Assembly: GCA_964504195.1 (NCBI GenBank)
Contig: CAZDDI010000029.1
Location: 1 to 49,378 of the forward strand
DNA from: CAZDDI01 sp964504195
GTDB lineage: Bacteria; Chloroflexota; Anaerolineae; B4-G1; SLSP01
Direction of reading: 5' to 3'
Length of the DNA: 49,378 nucleotides
In this document: positions 7,618 to 14,649 of the stretch, piece by piece
How positions within the stretch are numbered: position 1 is the stretch's first letter
Layout of the letters: each line of letters begins with the position of its first letter
Notes under the pieces: model-generated
Told to the model about the DNA's origin: nothing
Seen by the model: the letters and a program-made list of their open reading frames with translations, nothing else
The model's database searches: none
Translations under genes and position numbers: made by a program

Positions 7618-8708
7618 GCGATTTGAACTGGCGCATTCCCTATCTTACTGCCGACCTGCCCGGCATTGGCGGGATCATCCGTGCGGAGGTGGAAGACTTC
7701 ATTGTGGAAGAAGTCCCTGCCTACGAAGCTTGCGGCGAGGGTGAGCACACTTTCTTTGGCGTGGAGAAGCGCGACCTCACCACTCATGATTTGGTGCAAT
7801 GGCTGGCGCGCGCGCTTGAGGTGCCGGAGCACGACTTCGGCCTCGCCGGGCTGAAGGACGCCCGCGCCATCGCCCGGCAGACGCTCTCGGTGCAGAACGT
7901 CCCGCCGGAGCGCTTGTTGGCGCTCGAACCGGAACGTGCGCGCATCTTGTGGGCCAAACCGCACACCAACAAGCTGCGCCGGGGACACCTGCGCGGCAAT
8001 CGCTTCACGCTGCGCATCCGGGGCCTTGAACCGGGTGCAGAAATCCATGCTGCCGCTATTTTGGACACGCTTATCCGGCGTGGCGTGCCCAACGGCTACG
8101 GGCCGCAGCGCTTCGGGCGCAACGGTGACAATGCTGATGTGGGACTGCTGGTGCTGCGCCGCGAGTGGGCTGCGTTGCGGGCGCAGGGTATTCGCTATAT
8201 CCCCAAAAATATGCACACTTTCTACCTCAGTGCGCTGCAATCGGCGCTGTTCAATCGCTACCTGGTCGCCCGCATGGAGCAACAAGCCATGGATGGCCTG
8301 TTGCTCGGCGATGTCGCCAAAAAGCAGCTCACCGGTGGGCTGTTCACCGTCGAGGATGTTGCCGCAGAGTTGCCGCGCGTCGCTGCGTGGGAGATCAGCC
8401 CCACCGGGCCAATTTACGGCTATAAGATGCTCGCTGCGTGCGATCAGGCCGGCGCACTGGAAGCTCGTGTGCTGGCGGAGGCGCTGCTGACGCCGGAGGA
8501 TTTCCGCCCGGCGAAGCTCAAAGGCTCGCGCCGCCCGCTGCGCTACTATCCGGAAGGGCTGTCCTGGCACATGGAGGATGCAACCTCTCTGAGTGTCTCC
8601 TTCTTCGCTCCCAAAGGTGCGTTCGCCACCATGCTGCTCCGCGAGTTGATGAAAACCGATGCGGTGATTGAGGAAGAGGACACAGCAGAAGGGGACGGTG
8701 AAGCGTGA
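7614..8708 (+). CDS. truD: tRNA pseudouridine(13) synthase TruD
   Basis: 364 aa, within the bacterial range. Converts U13 of tRNA-Glu and related substrates to pseudouridine. The catalytic motif is GLAGLKDARAIARQ with Asp82; the TruD signatures NRFTLRIRGL and GYGPQRFGRNGDNADVG follow. The start overlaps the preceding stop (ATGA) and no strong ribosome-binding site is present, suggesting translational coupling. The C-terminal tail is acidic (EEEDTAEGDGEA). Confidence 0.93.
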   Translation: MSDLNWRIPYLTADLPGIGGIIRAEVEDFIVEEVPAYEACGEGEHTFFGVEKRDLTTHDLVQWLARALEVPEHDFGLAGLKDARAIARQTLSVQNVPPERLLALEPERARILWAKPHTNKLRRGHLRGNRFTLRIRGLEPGAEIHAAAILDTLIRRGVPNGYGPQRFGRNGDNADVGLLVLRREWAALRAQGIRYIPKNMHTFYLSALQSALFNRYLVARMEQQAMDGLLLGDVAKKQLTGGLFTVEDVAAELPRVAAWEISPTGPIYGYKMLAACDQAGALEARVLAEALLTPEDFRPAKLKGSRRPLRYYPEGLSWHMEDATSLSVSFFAPKGAFATMLLRELMKTDAVIEEEDTAEGDGEA

Positions 8709-8733
8709 CGCCTTGCAAAACGACGGTTGCTCC

Positions 8734-8822
8734 CGCTGGTTGAGCTTGTTGAAACCAGCGCCGGGTTTTGGCAGGCTCGACCACCGGCAGAATTTTCGGA
8801 TAGATACTAACGCAAGTTGCCA
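8734..8822 (+). repeat. Family D element, copy D1
   Basis: Begins with a hairpin (CGCTGGTT ... AACCAGCG, 8734-8760) built on the word GGTTGAGCTTGTTGAAACC, then GGCAGGCTCGACCACC and AATTTTCGGATAG, ending CAAGTTGCC. Copy D4 at 48682 shares the same order of words and the same right end; D2 and D3 at 11936 and 12099 share the GACAGGCTCAACYACCG core. Confidence 0.7.
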
Positions 8823-8915
8823 TCGGGGCTGCTGCGGAGACAGTTGAAATCAGCGATTTGCGTATCCCTTATTCCTCCCCTTTTCAGTTGTGTTACTTTG
8901 TAAACGGAGGTCGCC

Positions 8916-10682
8916 ATGAAAAACACCGCTTTATTCACCTTGATTGTGACATGTGGTTTATTGCTCGCGTGTCTACCAAGTGCTACGCCTCTTGCCACGC
9001 CACCAACGCCGACTGTCTCTGGCACGCCGCCAGTGGACTTCCCCGTTACACCGACCGCGACCGCAGCTCCCGCGACGCCGCAGCCCGCTGGGACGCCGCT
9101 CGCGCCAGGGTTGGACTTTGAGCCTGGGCCGCAGCCCAATGGCTCCGTGGTGACGCAGGACATTCAGCGCGTAGACCTCACGGGCGATGGCGAGGCCGAG
9201 TATGTGGTGCTCTCTAGCTGGCATGACCCGGCCAACGAGGATATGCCCGTGCCGTTACAGGTGGATGTGGTCACAACTGGCGGGGAGCACCTTTATTCAC
9301 GGAGCGCGGCGTTCTTTGATGCCGAAGGGCCAAACGCCGTTGATCTCAGCCAGGCCTCGTACTGGATGTTCGATCACATTGAATCTGTGGAGGCGCGCGA
9401 CCTGACCGGCAGTGGCATCCCGGAGCTCGTCGTGTTGATTCGGCATAAAGGCACCGGTGGTATTCTGGATATTTACGTCGTGAGTTTTGCGGGCGGCTGG
9501 GCTACGGACTTGCTCACTTTCACCGCTTACAAGGGCAGCATAGACTATCTCGCCAATGGGTTGGAAATCACGCAGCCGCTCTACCTTTACAATGAGGCTA
9601 ACTGCTGTCCCTGTCGCTGGGAACACTATCAATACACCTGGGACGGGCAGGCTTTCGTTGCCATCAGTCGTACCCGCGAGCCGTTGGGCGAGGAGGGGGG
9701 ATGCCCTGCGTTCCCGCAACCGGCAGTCTGGCAGCCCCTCACAGTGAATGGGCCACAGCCGCCCGCCCGACGCGATGCAGCGCTGGCCTTTGATAGCAAC
9801 AATCAGCGCGTGTTGCTGTTCGGCGGTCGCAGCGGGGCAACGGCTTTGAATGACACCTGGGCGTTCGATTTGACTTCGCGCACCTGGCAAGAACTCTCCT
9901 CCGCTGTGCGGCCGCCGCCCGCGCGCTATAGCATGGTCGCGGGGATAGATCATACGCAAAATCGGTTGCTCATCACCACTGGCGAAGCCCGTCCGGGCCA
10001 ATTTTTCAATGATATATGGGCCTTCGATTTGACCGCGAATACCTGGAGCGAAGTGCTGCCCGCAGGCACGCTGCCAGCGGCGCGGTACGGCGCGGCAGGC
10101 GGCGTCCCTAGCTACGGCAGAATCTTGTATCTCACGCATGGTTTTGTGGATGATGCGCGTTTCGATGACACCTGGGCGTTCGATTTGGAAACGTACACCT
10201 GGCGCAATATCACCCCTGCGGGTGAACTACCGCTTAAGCGTTGCTTGCACGCTGCGGCCGCCACCTGGGAACGGCTGGTGCTTTTTGGGGGGTGCTCTTC
10301 GCCTATCGGGCCGTGTCCACAGGGGGATACCTGGCAGTTGGATTTGAATACTGGCGTCTGGAAAATGTTGCCGGGGGCTGGCCCCACGGCGCGGGAATTC
10401 GCCGCGCTCACGGCGATAGTAGATCGTGAGGCGCTCTGGCTCTTTGGTGGGCAGGATGCGAACGGGCAAGATTTGAACGATGTATGGTCGTTCGATCTGC
10501 TGACAGAACAGTGGCGCGTGCTACAACCGCAAGGAACGCCTCCCAGCCCACGCCACGGGCACAGTATGATTCTGGCGAACGATTGGAGTAGCAGCACCGG
10601 GAATTACCTGCTGCTCTTTGGCGGTCAATCGGGCGGCAACGACTTGAACGATCTCTGGATCCTCACACCTGGGGATGAGTGA
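8916..10682 (+). CDS. Kelch-repeat lipoprotein
   Basis: 588 aa. AACGGAGG upstream fixes the ATG. A lipoprotein signal peptide ends in LLLAC (Cys19), so the mature protein is anchored to the outside of the membrane. A Thr/Pro-rich stretch follows (about 25-65). Residues about 75-240 form a VCBS/FG-GAP-like domain with DLTGDGEAEYVVL and DLTGSGIPELVVL calcium-binding-type repeats. From about 268 to the end there are five or six Kelch motifs (LLFGGRSG, NDTWAFDL..TW) forming a propeller. Kelch propellers bind ligands or proteins; no catalytic residues of galactose oxidase type are seen. It stands alone after the truD unit. Confidence 0.85.
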   Translation: MKNTALFTLIVTCGLLLACLPSATPLATPPTPTVSGTPPVDFPVTPTATAAPATPQPAGTPLAPGLDFEPGPQPNGSVVTQDIQRVDLTGDGEAEYVVLSSWHDPANEDMPVPLQVDVVTTGGEHLYSRSAAFFDAEGPNAVDLSQASYWMFDHIESVEARDLTGSGIPELVVLIRHKGTGGILDIYVVSFAGGWATDLLTFTAYKGSIDYLANGLEITQPLYLYNEANCCPCRWEHYQYTWDGQAFVAISRTREPLGEEGGCPAFPQPAVWQPLTVNGPQPPARRDAALAFDSNNQRVLLFGGRSGATALNDTWAFDLTSRTWQELSSAVRPPPARYSMVAGIDHTQNRLLITTGEARPGQFFNDIWAFDLTANTWSEVLPAGTLPAARYGAAGGVPSYGRILYLTHGFVDDARFDDTWAFDLETYTWRNITPAGELPLKRCLHAAAATWERLVLFGGCSSPIGPCPQGDTWQLDLNTGVWKMLPGAGPTAREFAALTAIVDREALWLFGGQDANGQDLNDVWSFDLLTEQWRVLQPQGTPPSPRHGHSMILANDWSSSTGNYLLLFGGQSGGNDLNDLWILTPGDE

Positions 10683-10750
10683 GGTATCGGTGCGGTGTAG
10701 GTAGGTTTTGCGGGAAACGATAATCGGCGCCCGCTACACACAAATTTATC

Positions 10751-10779
10751 TTGACTTTATAAAGAAGTCAATTTATACT
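10751..10779 (+). promoter_or_regulatory. Promoter with overlapping operator-like inverted repeat
   Basis: TTGACT (10751-10756), 17-base spacer, TATACT (10774-10779): a near-consensus sigma70 promoter 43 bases before the next lipoprotein gene. The -35 box is the left arm of the inverted repeat TTGACTT (10751-10757) and AAGTCAA (10765-10771), spaced by seven bases, so a dimeric repressor could bind across the promoter. Confidence 0.65.
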
Positions 10780-10821
10780 ACTCGCCTTGTGTCAATATCA
10801 ATCTAAAAGTTAAAGGAGAAA

Positions 10822-11772
10822 ATGATGTTCAGAGCAAAATGGTATATTGCCGTAATCCTCGTCTTAGGGTTGCTGTTAACCGGATGCCGCATTACTTGGG
10901 GAGAGGTTCGGGAAATTCAAATGCAGCTCAGCTTAGAAGAAGGTGCTGCCTATCGAATTCTGATAACCACGGAACAATACATAACCCAAACTTTTGAAGG
11001 TGAAGAGACCGCTATCGAGCAAATGATGGGGTTCGAGATGCGTTATTTGTTGCGGGAAACGGATGCTGACGGGAATATTTGGGTAGATCTATCCTACGAG
11101 CGCATCATGATGCAAATGTCGAGCGGTGGGGAAATGCTGCAGTATGATTCTGATGACACAACCGCCGATGTCCCGTCTGAATTCATGGGATTTGGTATGT
11201 TGATAGGAAAAGGCTTTTCAATGCTGTTAACGCCTGACGGTGAAGTTCTTGCTGTAGATGGCATTGAAGCAATGCTAGATGATATTATGGAAGACTTGGG
11301 GCTTTCTGAAGCTGAAGCGGAGTACATGCGACAAATTTTGGGTGAGCAATTTAACGAACAAACGCTAAAAGAGCAAATGGGAAACATTACCATTGATTAT
11401 CCGGAAGGTATTGTGCGTATCGGTGATACTTGGACTTCTCAAGTCGTGGTGTCTGGGCAGTTGCCGGTTGTTGTGAATAATGTTTATACGCTTCAGGGAT
11501 ATGCAGACAATATCGCTACGGTTAGCGTGACTTCAACCATTCAAACCGATGCAGCCCAAGCGGTTGTGGATGCGGGTCTCTATCAAATCAGCTATGACTT
11601 AGAGGGGGCACAGCAAGGCACGATGCAAATTGATGTTCAGACTGGTTTGACATCCAATAGCATGGTAACGCAAACCATTTCCGGTTCCATGGTTTTTTCG
11701 ATGGACGATATGGAAATGGTAGTGCCAATCAGTATGATTAGCTATACTTCGGTGCAAATGCTTAAGGACTAA
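10822..11772 (+). CDS. Lipoprotein of the DUF6263-like type
   Basis: 316 aa. AAAGGAG at 10812-10818 precedes tandem ATGs at 10822 and 10825. A lipoprotein signal ends in LLTGC (Cys22). The mature part alternates beta-strand-like sequences (ISYDLEGAQQGTMQIDVQTG, VTQTISGSMVFSM) with an acidic helical patch in the middle (about 145-200, EDLGLSEAEAEYMRQ). This is the layout of DUF6263-type lipoproteins, whose role is unknown. The gene is monocistronic, has a strong promoter with an operator-like repeat, and has lower GC than its neighbours, hinting at a separate history. Confidence 0.7.
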   Translation: MMFRAKWYIAVILVLGLLLTGCRITWGEVREIQMQLSLEEGAAYRILITTEQYITQTFEGEETAIEQMMGFEMRYLLRETDADGNIWVDLSYERIMMQMSSGGEMLQYDSDDTTADVPSEFMGFGMLIGKGFSMLLTPDGEVLAVDGIEAMLDDIMEDLGLSEAEAEYMRQILGEQFNEQTLKEQMGNITIDYPEGIVRIGDTWTSQVVVSGQLPVVVNNVYTLQGYADNIATVSVTSTIQTDAAQAVVDAGLYQISYDLEGAQQGTMQIDVQTGLTSNSMVTQTISGSMVFSMDDMEMVVPISMISYTSVQMLKD

Positions 11773-11779
11773 ATCTATC

Positions 11780-11913
11780 CAATGGCATTAAGTTTAGGGC
11801 ATAGACCGGGCAGGTTTCTAGCCTTGAGTCTACAAAACGTCGTTATTCACCGGTAAAATACTACCTAACCCAATTTGGACGAAACCTGCCAAGTCTTAAC
11901 TTAATGCCGTTGA
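11780..11913 (+). repeat. Family A palindromic element, copy A2
   Basis: 134 bp starting eight bases after the lipoprotein stop. Left end CAATGGCATTAAGTTTAGGG then CGGGCAGGTTTC; right end GAAACCTGCCAAGTC then TTAATGCCGTTGA. Interior ACAAAACGTCGTTATTCACC and CCCAATTTGG match A3 and A4. Its position right at the 3' end of the gene would allow it to act as a transcript end. Confidence 0.85.
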
Positions 11914-11935
11914 GTATCTATCCTAAAATTCTGTC

Positions 11936-12019
11936 GTTGCTTAAGTCTGCTGAGACCTGGCGGTGGTTTTGACAGGCTCAACTACCGACTTTGCGAGTTT
12001 TCGGATAGCTTCTAAGCAA
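11936..12019 (+). repeat. Family D element, copy D2
   Basis: Contains GACCTGGCGGTGG, TTTTGACAGGCTCAACTACCG and TTTTCGGATAGCTTCTAAG. The middle and right words match D1, and a second, shorter copy (D3) follows about 80 bases later. Confidence 0.6.
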
Positions 12020-12024
12020 GATTG

Positions 12025-12064
12025 TACACCCCACAAGCCCCATCATGAGGGCCTGTGGGGTGTA
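12025..12064. terminator. Hairpin in the convergent gap before the ABC-F gene
   Basis: Arms TACACCCCACA (12025-12035) and TGTGGGGTGTA (12054-12064) pair perfectly, with an inner GCCC/GGGC after one mismatch. It lies between the converging lipoprotein and ABC-F genes. No T-run is present, so termination is possible but not certain. Confidence 0.4.
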
Positions 12065-12098
12065 TACATAACAGGTTCGTAGTTGTAAAATTTCGTCG

Positions 12099-12163
12099 TC
12101 GGTCAAGTCTGCCGAGACCTGGTGACGGTTTCGACAGGCTCAACCACCGAATGCTATCCGCAC
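12099..12163 (+). repeat. Family D element, copy D3 (short)
   Basis: CAAGTCTGCCGAGACCTGG, then TTTCGACAGGCTCAACCACCG and GCTATCCG. It parallels D2 (CAAG/TAAGTCTGCTGAGACCTGG, GACAGGCTCAACTACCG) and ends 12 bases before the ABC-F stop codon. Confidence 0.6.
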
Positions 12164-12174
12164 TCTTTGGCAGG

Positions 12175-13854
12175 TTACGGTTGTGACTTCACAGCTTTTC
12201 CTCGTAGCTCGTCCAAATCCAGACAGGTCTTCAAGCTGCCGTCTGCAATTGCCCAGATCTGCGTGGCAAACTCGCGGATGAAGTAGCGATCATGCACCAC
12301 CGCCAGCACTGTGCCCTCGAAGGCTGTCATCGCCCGCTCGAACTGCGTGCGGCTGGGGATATCCAGGTGGTTGATGGGTTCATCCAGCACGAGGAAGTTG
12401 CAGCCGCCCGCCGCCAGTCGCGCCAGCGCCAGCCGCGCCCGCTCGCCGTAGCTGAGCGCGCCTATCGGTATGAAGACCTCGTCGCCGCTGAAGAGGAAGT
12501 AGTGCAAGAACGCGCGCACGTCGGTGTCCGACATTGCCGCGACCTCGCGCACCACCGCGAAGGGCGTGCTGCGCGGGTCGAGCGCTTCCTGCTCTTGGGC
12601 GTAGTAGCCCACGCGGACGTTGGCCCCCAGCCGCACCCGCCCCGCCAGCGGTTCGAGCTGGCTCAGCAGCACCTTGAGTAGCGTGGTCTTGCCTGCGCCG
12701 TTCGGGCCGACCAGCGCCACGCGCTCGCCCGCCCGCAACACGGCTTGCGCGCCGCTGAACAATGGGACGCCGTTGTAGCCCGCCGCCACATCCTCTAGCA
12801 CCAGCACATCCTGCCCGCTCTCCGGCGTATCCACAAACTCCAGTTTCATCCGCCAGGAGAGGCCCGGTTTTTCCACGCGCTCGTCACTCTCCAGATAGCG
12901 ATCCAGTTTCTTCTCGCGCGATTTGGCTTTCTTGGCGACCTTCTTGGCGATGCGACGCACGCCCGGCTGCCCCGGCTTGGTGGTGAGCTCCACACTCATC
13001 GCGTGCATCGCGGTCTGGTGGATGTCTTGCCGCATCCGGCGCTCCTCCGCCTGCTGATCGCGCCACGTGACCAGTTGCCGCTCGCGCTGCTGCTCCCACG
13101 CGGCGAGGTAGGCGCTATAGTTGCCCACATACTCGGTGAGCATGTGGGTTTCATCGTCAAGATCGAGAATCCGGGTAACGGTGTTATCGAGGAACACCCG
13201 GTCGTGTGAAACGATGAGCGCCGCGCCGGGATAAGCGCGCAGCCAGGCTTCCAGCCATTCTAACGCGGCGATGTCCAGGTGATTGGTCGGCTCATCCAGC
13301 AGGATGACCTGCGGGTTTTGGAGCAGCAAGCGCGCCAGCCCTAACCGGGTCTTTTGCCCGCCGCTGAGGGTGGCAATGGGCGTCTCCAAATCGAGCGTTG
13401 TCAGCCCCAATCCCGCCAGCACCGCTGCGGCTTCATGCTCGGCGGGTGTGGAGGTCGCCAAGGTTTCCAGCGCATCCAGGGCGTGACTATACGCCGCATT
13501 GACCTGCGCCAGAGCCGCGCCTGTGGCCGTCGCCAACGCGCTTGCCAGGCGCTCCACCTCCGCTTCCGCCGCGTCAAGCGCGCGCGCTTCGGCGCACAAC
13601 ACGTCGCTCACGGTTGCATCGGGGGCGTAGACCAATCCTTGCTCCAGGTAGCCGCAGCGCAAGTCTGCCGGATCGCGCGCTATAGAACCGCCGTCAGACG
13701 CTTCCAGGCCGGCAAGGATGCGCAACAAGGTGGACTTGCCACAGCCGTTCGCGCCGATCAGTCCCACACGCTCGCCAGCGTGCAACAACAACGAGATTTT
13801 ATCCAGTACCAGCGTTTTGCCATAGCGTTTGGTGATATGCGATGCTTTAAGCAT
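12175..13854 (-). CDS. ABC-F family ATPase (ribosome-associated, possibly antibiotic resistance type)
   Basis: 559 aa from the ATG at 13854, six bases after AAGGAG. ABC-F proteins have two ATPase cassettes and no membrane part; they bind the ribosomal E site and relieve stalling, and one branch displaces antibiotics. Cassette 1: Walker A GANGCGKST (34-42), signature LSGGQ (163-167), Walker B ILLDEPTNHLD. Linker about 245-335, long and basic (KKVAKKAKSREKKLDR). Cassette 2: GPNGAGKTT (383-391), signature LSYGE (467-471), and DEPINHLD, where Ile replaces the usual Thr. The roughly 200-base leader holds a short ORF with its own ribosome-binding site and an intrinsic terminator, the arrangement used by antibiotic-inducible resistance ABC-F genes. 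The substrate cannot be read from the sequence. Confidence 0.9.
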   Translation of the reverse strand: MLKASHITKRYGKTLVLDKISLLLHAGERVGLIGANGCGKSTLLRILAGLEASDGGSIARDPADLRCGYLEQGLVYAPDATVSDVLCAEARALDAAEAEVERLASALATATGAALAQVNAAYSHALDALETLATSTPAEHEAAAVLAGLGLTTLDLETPIATLSGGQKTRLGLARLLLQNPQVILLDEPTNHLDIAALEWLEAWLRAYPGAALIVSHDRVFLDNTVTRILDLDDETHMLTEYVGNYSAYLAAWEQQRERQLVTWRDQQAEERRMRQDIHQTAMHAMSVELTTKPGQPGVRRIAKKVAKKAKSREKKLDRYLESDERVEKPGLSWRMKLEFVDTPESGQDVLVLEDVAAGYNGVPLFSGAQAVLRAGERVALVGPNGAGKTTLLKVLLSQLEPLAGRVRLGANVRVGYYAQEQEALDPRSTPFAVVREVAAMSDTDVRAFLHYFLFSGDEVFIPIGALSYGERARLALARLAAGGCNFLVLDEPINHLDIPSRTQFERAMTAFEGTVLAVVHDRYFIREFATQIWAIADGSLKTCLDLDELRGKAVKSQP

Positions 13855-13879
13855 AGTCTGCTCCTTGAATCCAGGCAAC

Positions 13880-13913
13880 AAAAAAGCCGTGGGGGTCACG
13901 GACTCCCACGGCT
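13880..13913 (-). terminator. Intrinsic terminator in the ABC-F leader (attenuator)
   Basis: On the minus strand AGCCGTGGG pairs with CCCACGGCT across an 11-base loop and is followed by TTTTTT. It ends 26 bases before the ABC-F start codon and downstream of that gene's own promoter, so by default it should stop transcription before the gene. This is the hallmark of an attenuated gene. Confidence 0.8.
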
Positions 13914-13941
13914 CGGATGTTCAGCACACAACGGCTGCCAA

Positions 13942-14004
13942 CTACCAAAGCAAAGGTAGGGTAGACCCACTCCCTGCACGTTGCAGCACGTTGATCACAG
14001 TCAT
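13942..14004 (-). CDS. Putative 20-aa leader peptide upstream of the ABC-F gene
   Basis: ATG at 14004 is preceded nine bases upstream by AGGAG (14014-14018). The peptide would be MTVINVLQRAGSGSTLPLLW, ending at TAG. Codons 4-8 contain CAACGTGCTGC, which can pair with GCAGCCGTTG (13929-13938) just after the stop with a single bulged base; a second hairpin CTACC/GGTAG covers the stop codon itself. Stalling on this peptide could therefore change which downstream hairpins form. The coding claim rests on position, ribosome-binding site and context, not on homology. Confidence 0.55.
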   Translation of the reverse strand: MTVINVLQRAGSGSTLPLLW

Positions 14005-14061
14005 TCCAGTACGCTCCTGTATAAAATTTGCCAATGGCATATAATTTTTGCAGACAGGCTT

Positions 14062-14089
14062 AGTATACGGTAATTGAGCGATTTGTCAA
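14062..14089 (-). promoter_or_regulatory. Promoter of the ABC-F leader transcript
   Basis: TTGACA (14084-14089) and TATACT (14062-14067) with a 16-base spacer, a near-consensus sigma70 promoter. The -35 box overlaps the last codon of the upstream NUDIX gene. The transcript would start near 14055, giving a leader of about 200 bases. Confidence 0.75.
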
Positions 14090-14532
14090 ACGTAGGAGGA
14101 GCTACTTTTGAAATGCACAATTCTATCAGGCGGGTAGCTTCTTTGATTGACTAGATTTTCAAATGGTATGAATAACGGACTTGGTAAAGACTCCCAGTCG
14201 AACCAGGCAACTTCAGCAACTTCGTAATCCGCTGCGATTTTTGGCTCGCCGGAAACGTAAGTCCCCACCATCCAAAGGGTTATATAATGCTTTTCACTTG
14301 CTTCAAAGAAATCATTCGTAACTGCAATAAATTGCACGTCTTTTATTTTGATACCGACTTCTTCCTGCGTTTCACGAATGGCGCATTGCTCTGGCGTTTC
14401 GCCGAAATCTAAATGCCCACCAGGGGTAGACCAGCTGCCCGCGCCGTGAACATTTTTTCGCCTGATAAGCAATACCCGGTTGTTACGAACAATAATAACC
14501 CCTACACCCACACGTGGATAGTTTGTGGTCAT
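14086..14532 (-). CDS. NUDIX hydrolase
   Basis: 148 aa, a typical single-domain length. GAGGA lies about six bases before the ATG. The Nudix box GGHLDFGETPEQCAIRETQE followed by EVGI (38-61) matches Gx5Ex7REUXEExGU in full, so the Mg-dependent pyrophosphohydrolase site is intact. The upstream RRKNVHGAGSWSTPGG segment resembles MutT/NUDT15-like nucleotide hydrolases acting on oxidised or non-canonical dNTPs, but the substrate cannot be assigned. It lies between aspS and ABC-F on the same strand; the ABC-F gene has its own promoter, overlapping the end of this gene. Confidence 0.88.
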   Translation of the reverse strand: MTTNYPRVGVGVIIVRNNRVLLIRRKNVHGAGSWSTPGGHLDFGETPEQCAIRETQEEVGIKIKDVQFIAVTNDFFEASEKHYITLWMVGTYVSGEPKIAADYEVAEVAWFDWESLPSPLFIPFENLVNQRSYPPDRIVHFKSSSSYV

Positions 14533-14583
14533 AAGAAGTCCTCAGTAAAAAACTTGATTTTGCGTGCTTGTGCTCCGTTAAAA

Positions 14584-14638
14584 TTTCGACAGGATGCACA
14601 GAATACGACCTTACGCAATCCTGTACATCCTATCGAAA
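14584..14638. repeat. Imperfect inverted repeat after aspS
   Basis: TTTCGACAGGATG (14584-14596) against CATCCTATCGAAA (14626-14638), 12 of 13 bases paired, with an extra CAATCCTGT inside. It lies 12 bases beyond the aspS stop and may serve as its transcript end; it also resembles mobile palindromes more than a classical terminator. Confidence 0.4.
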
Positions 14639-14649
14639 AACTGGCGCGT

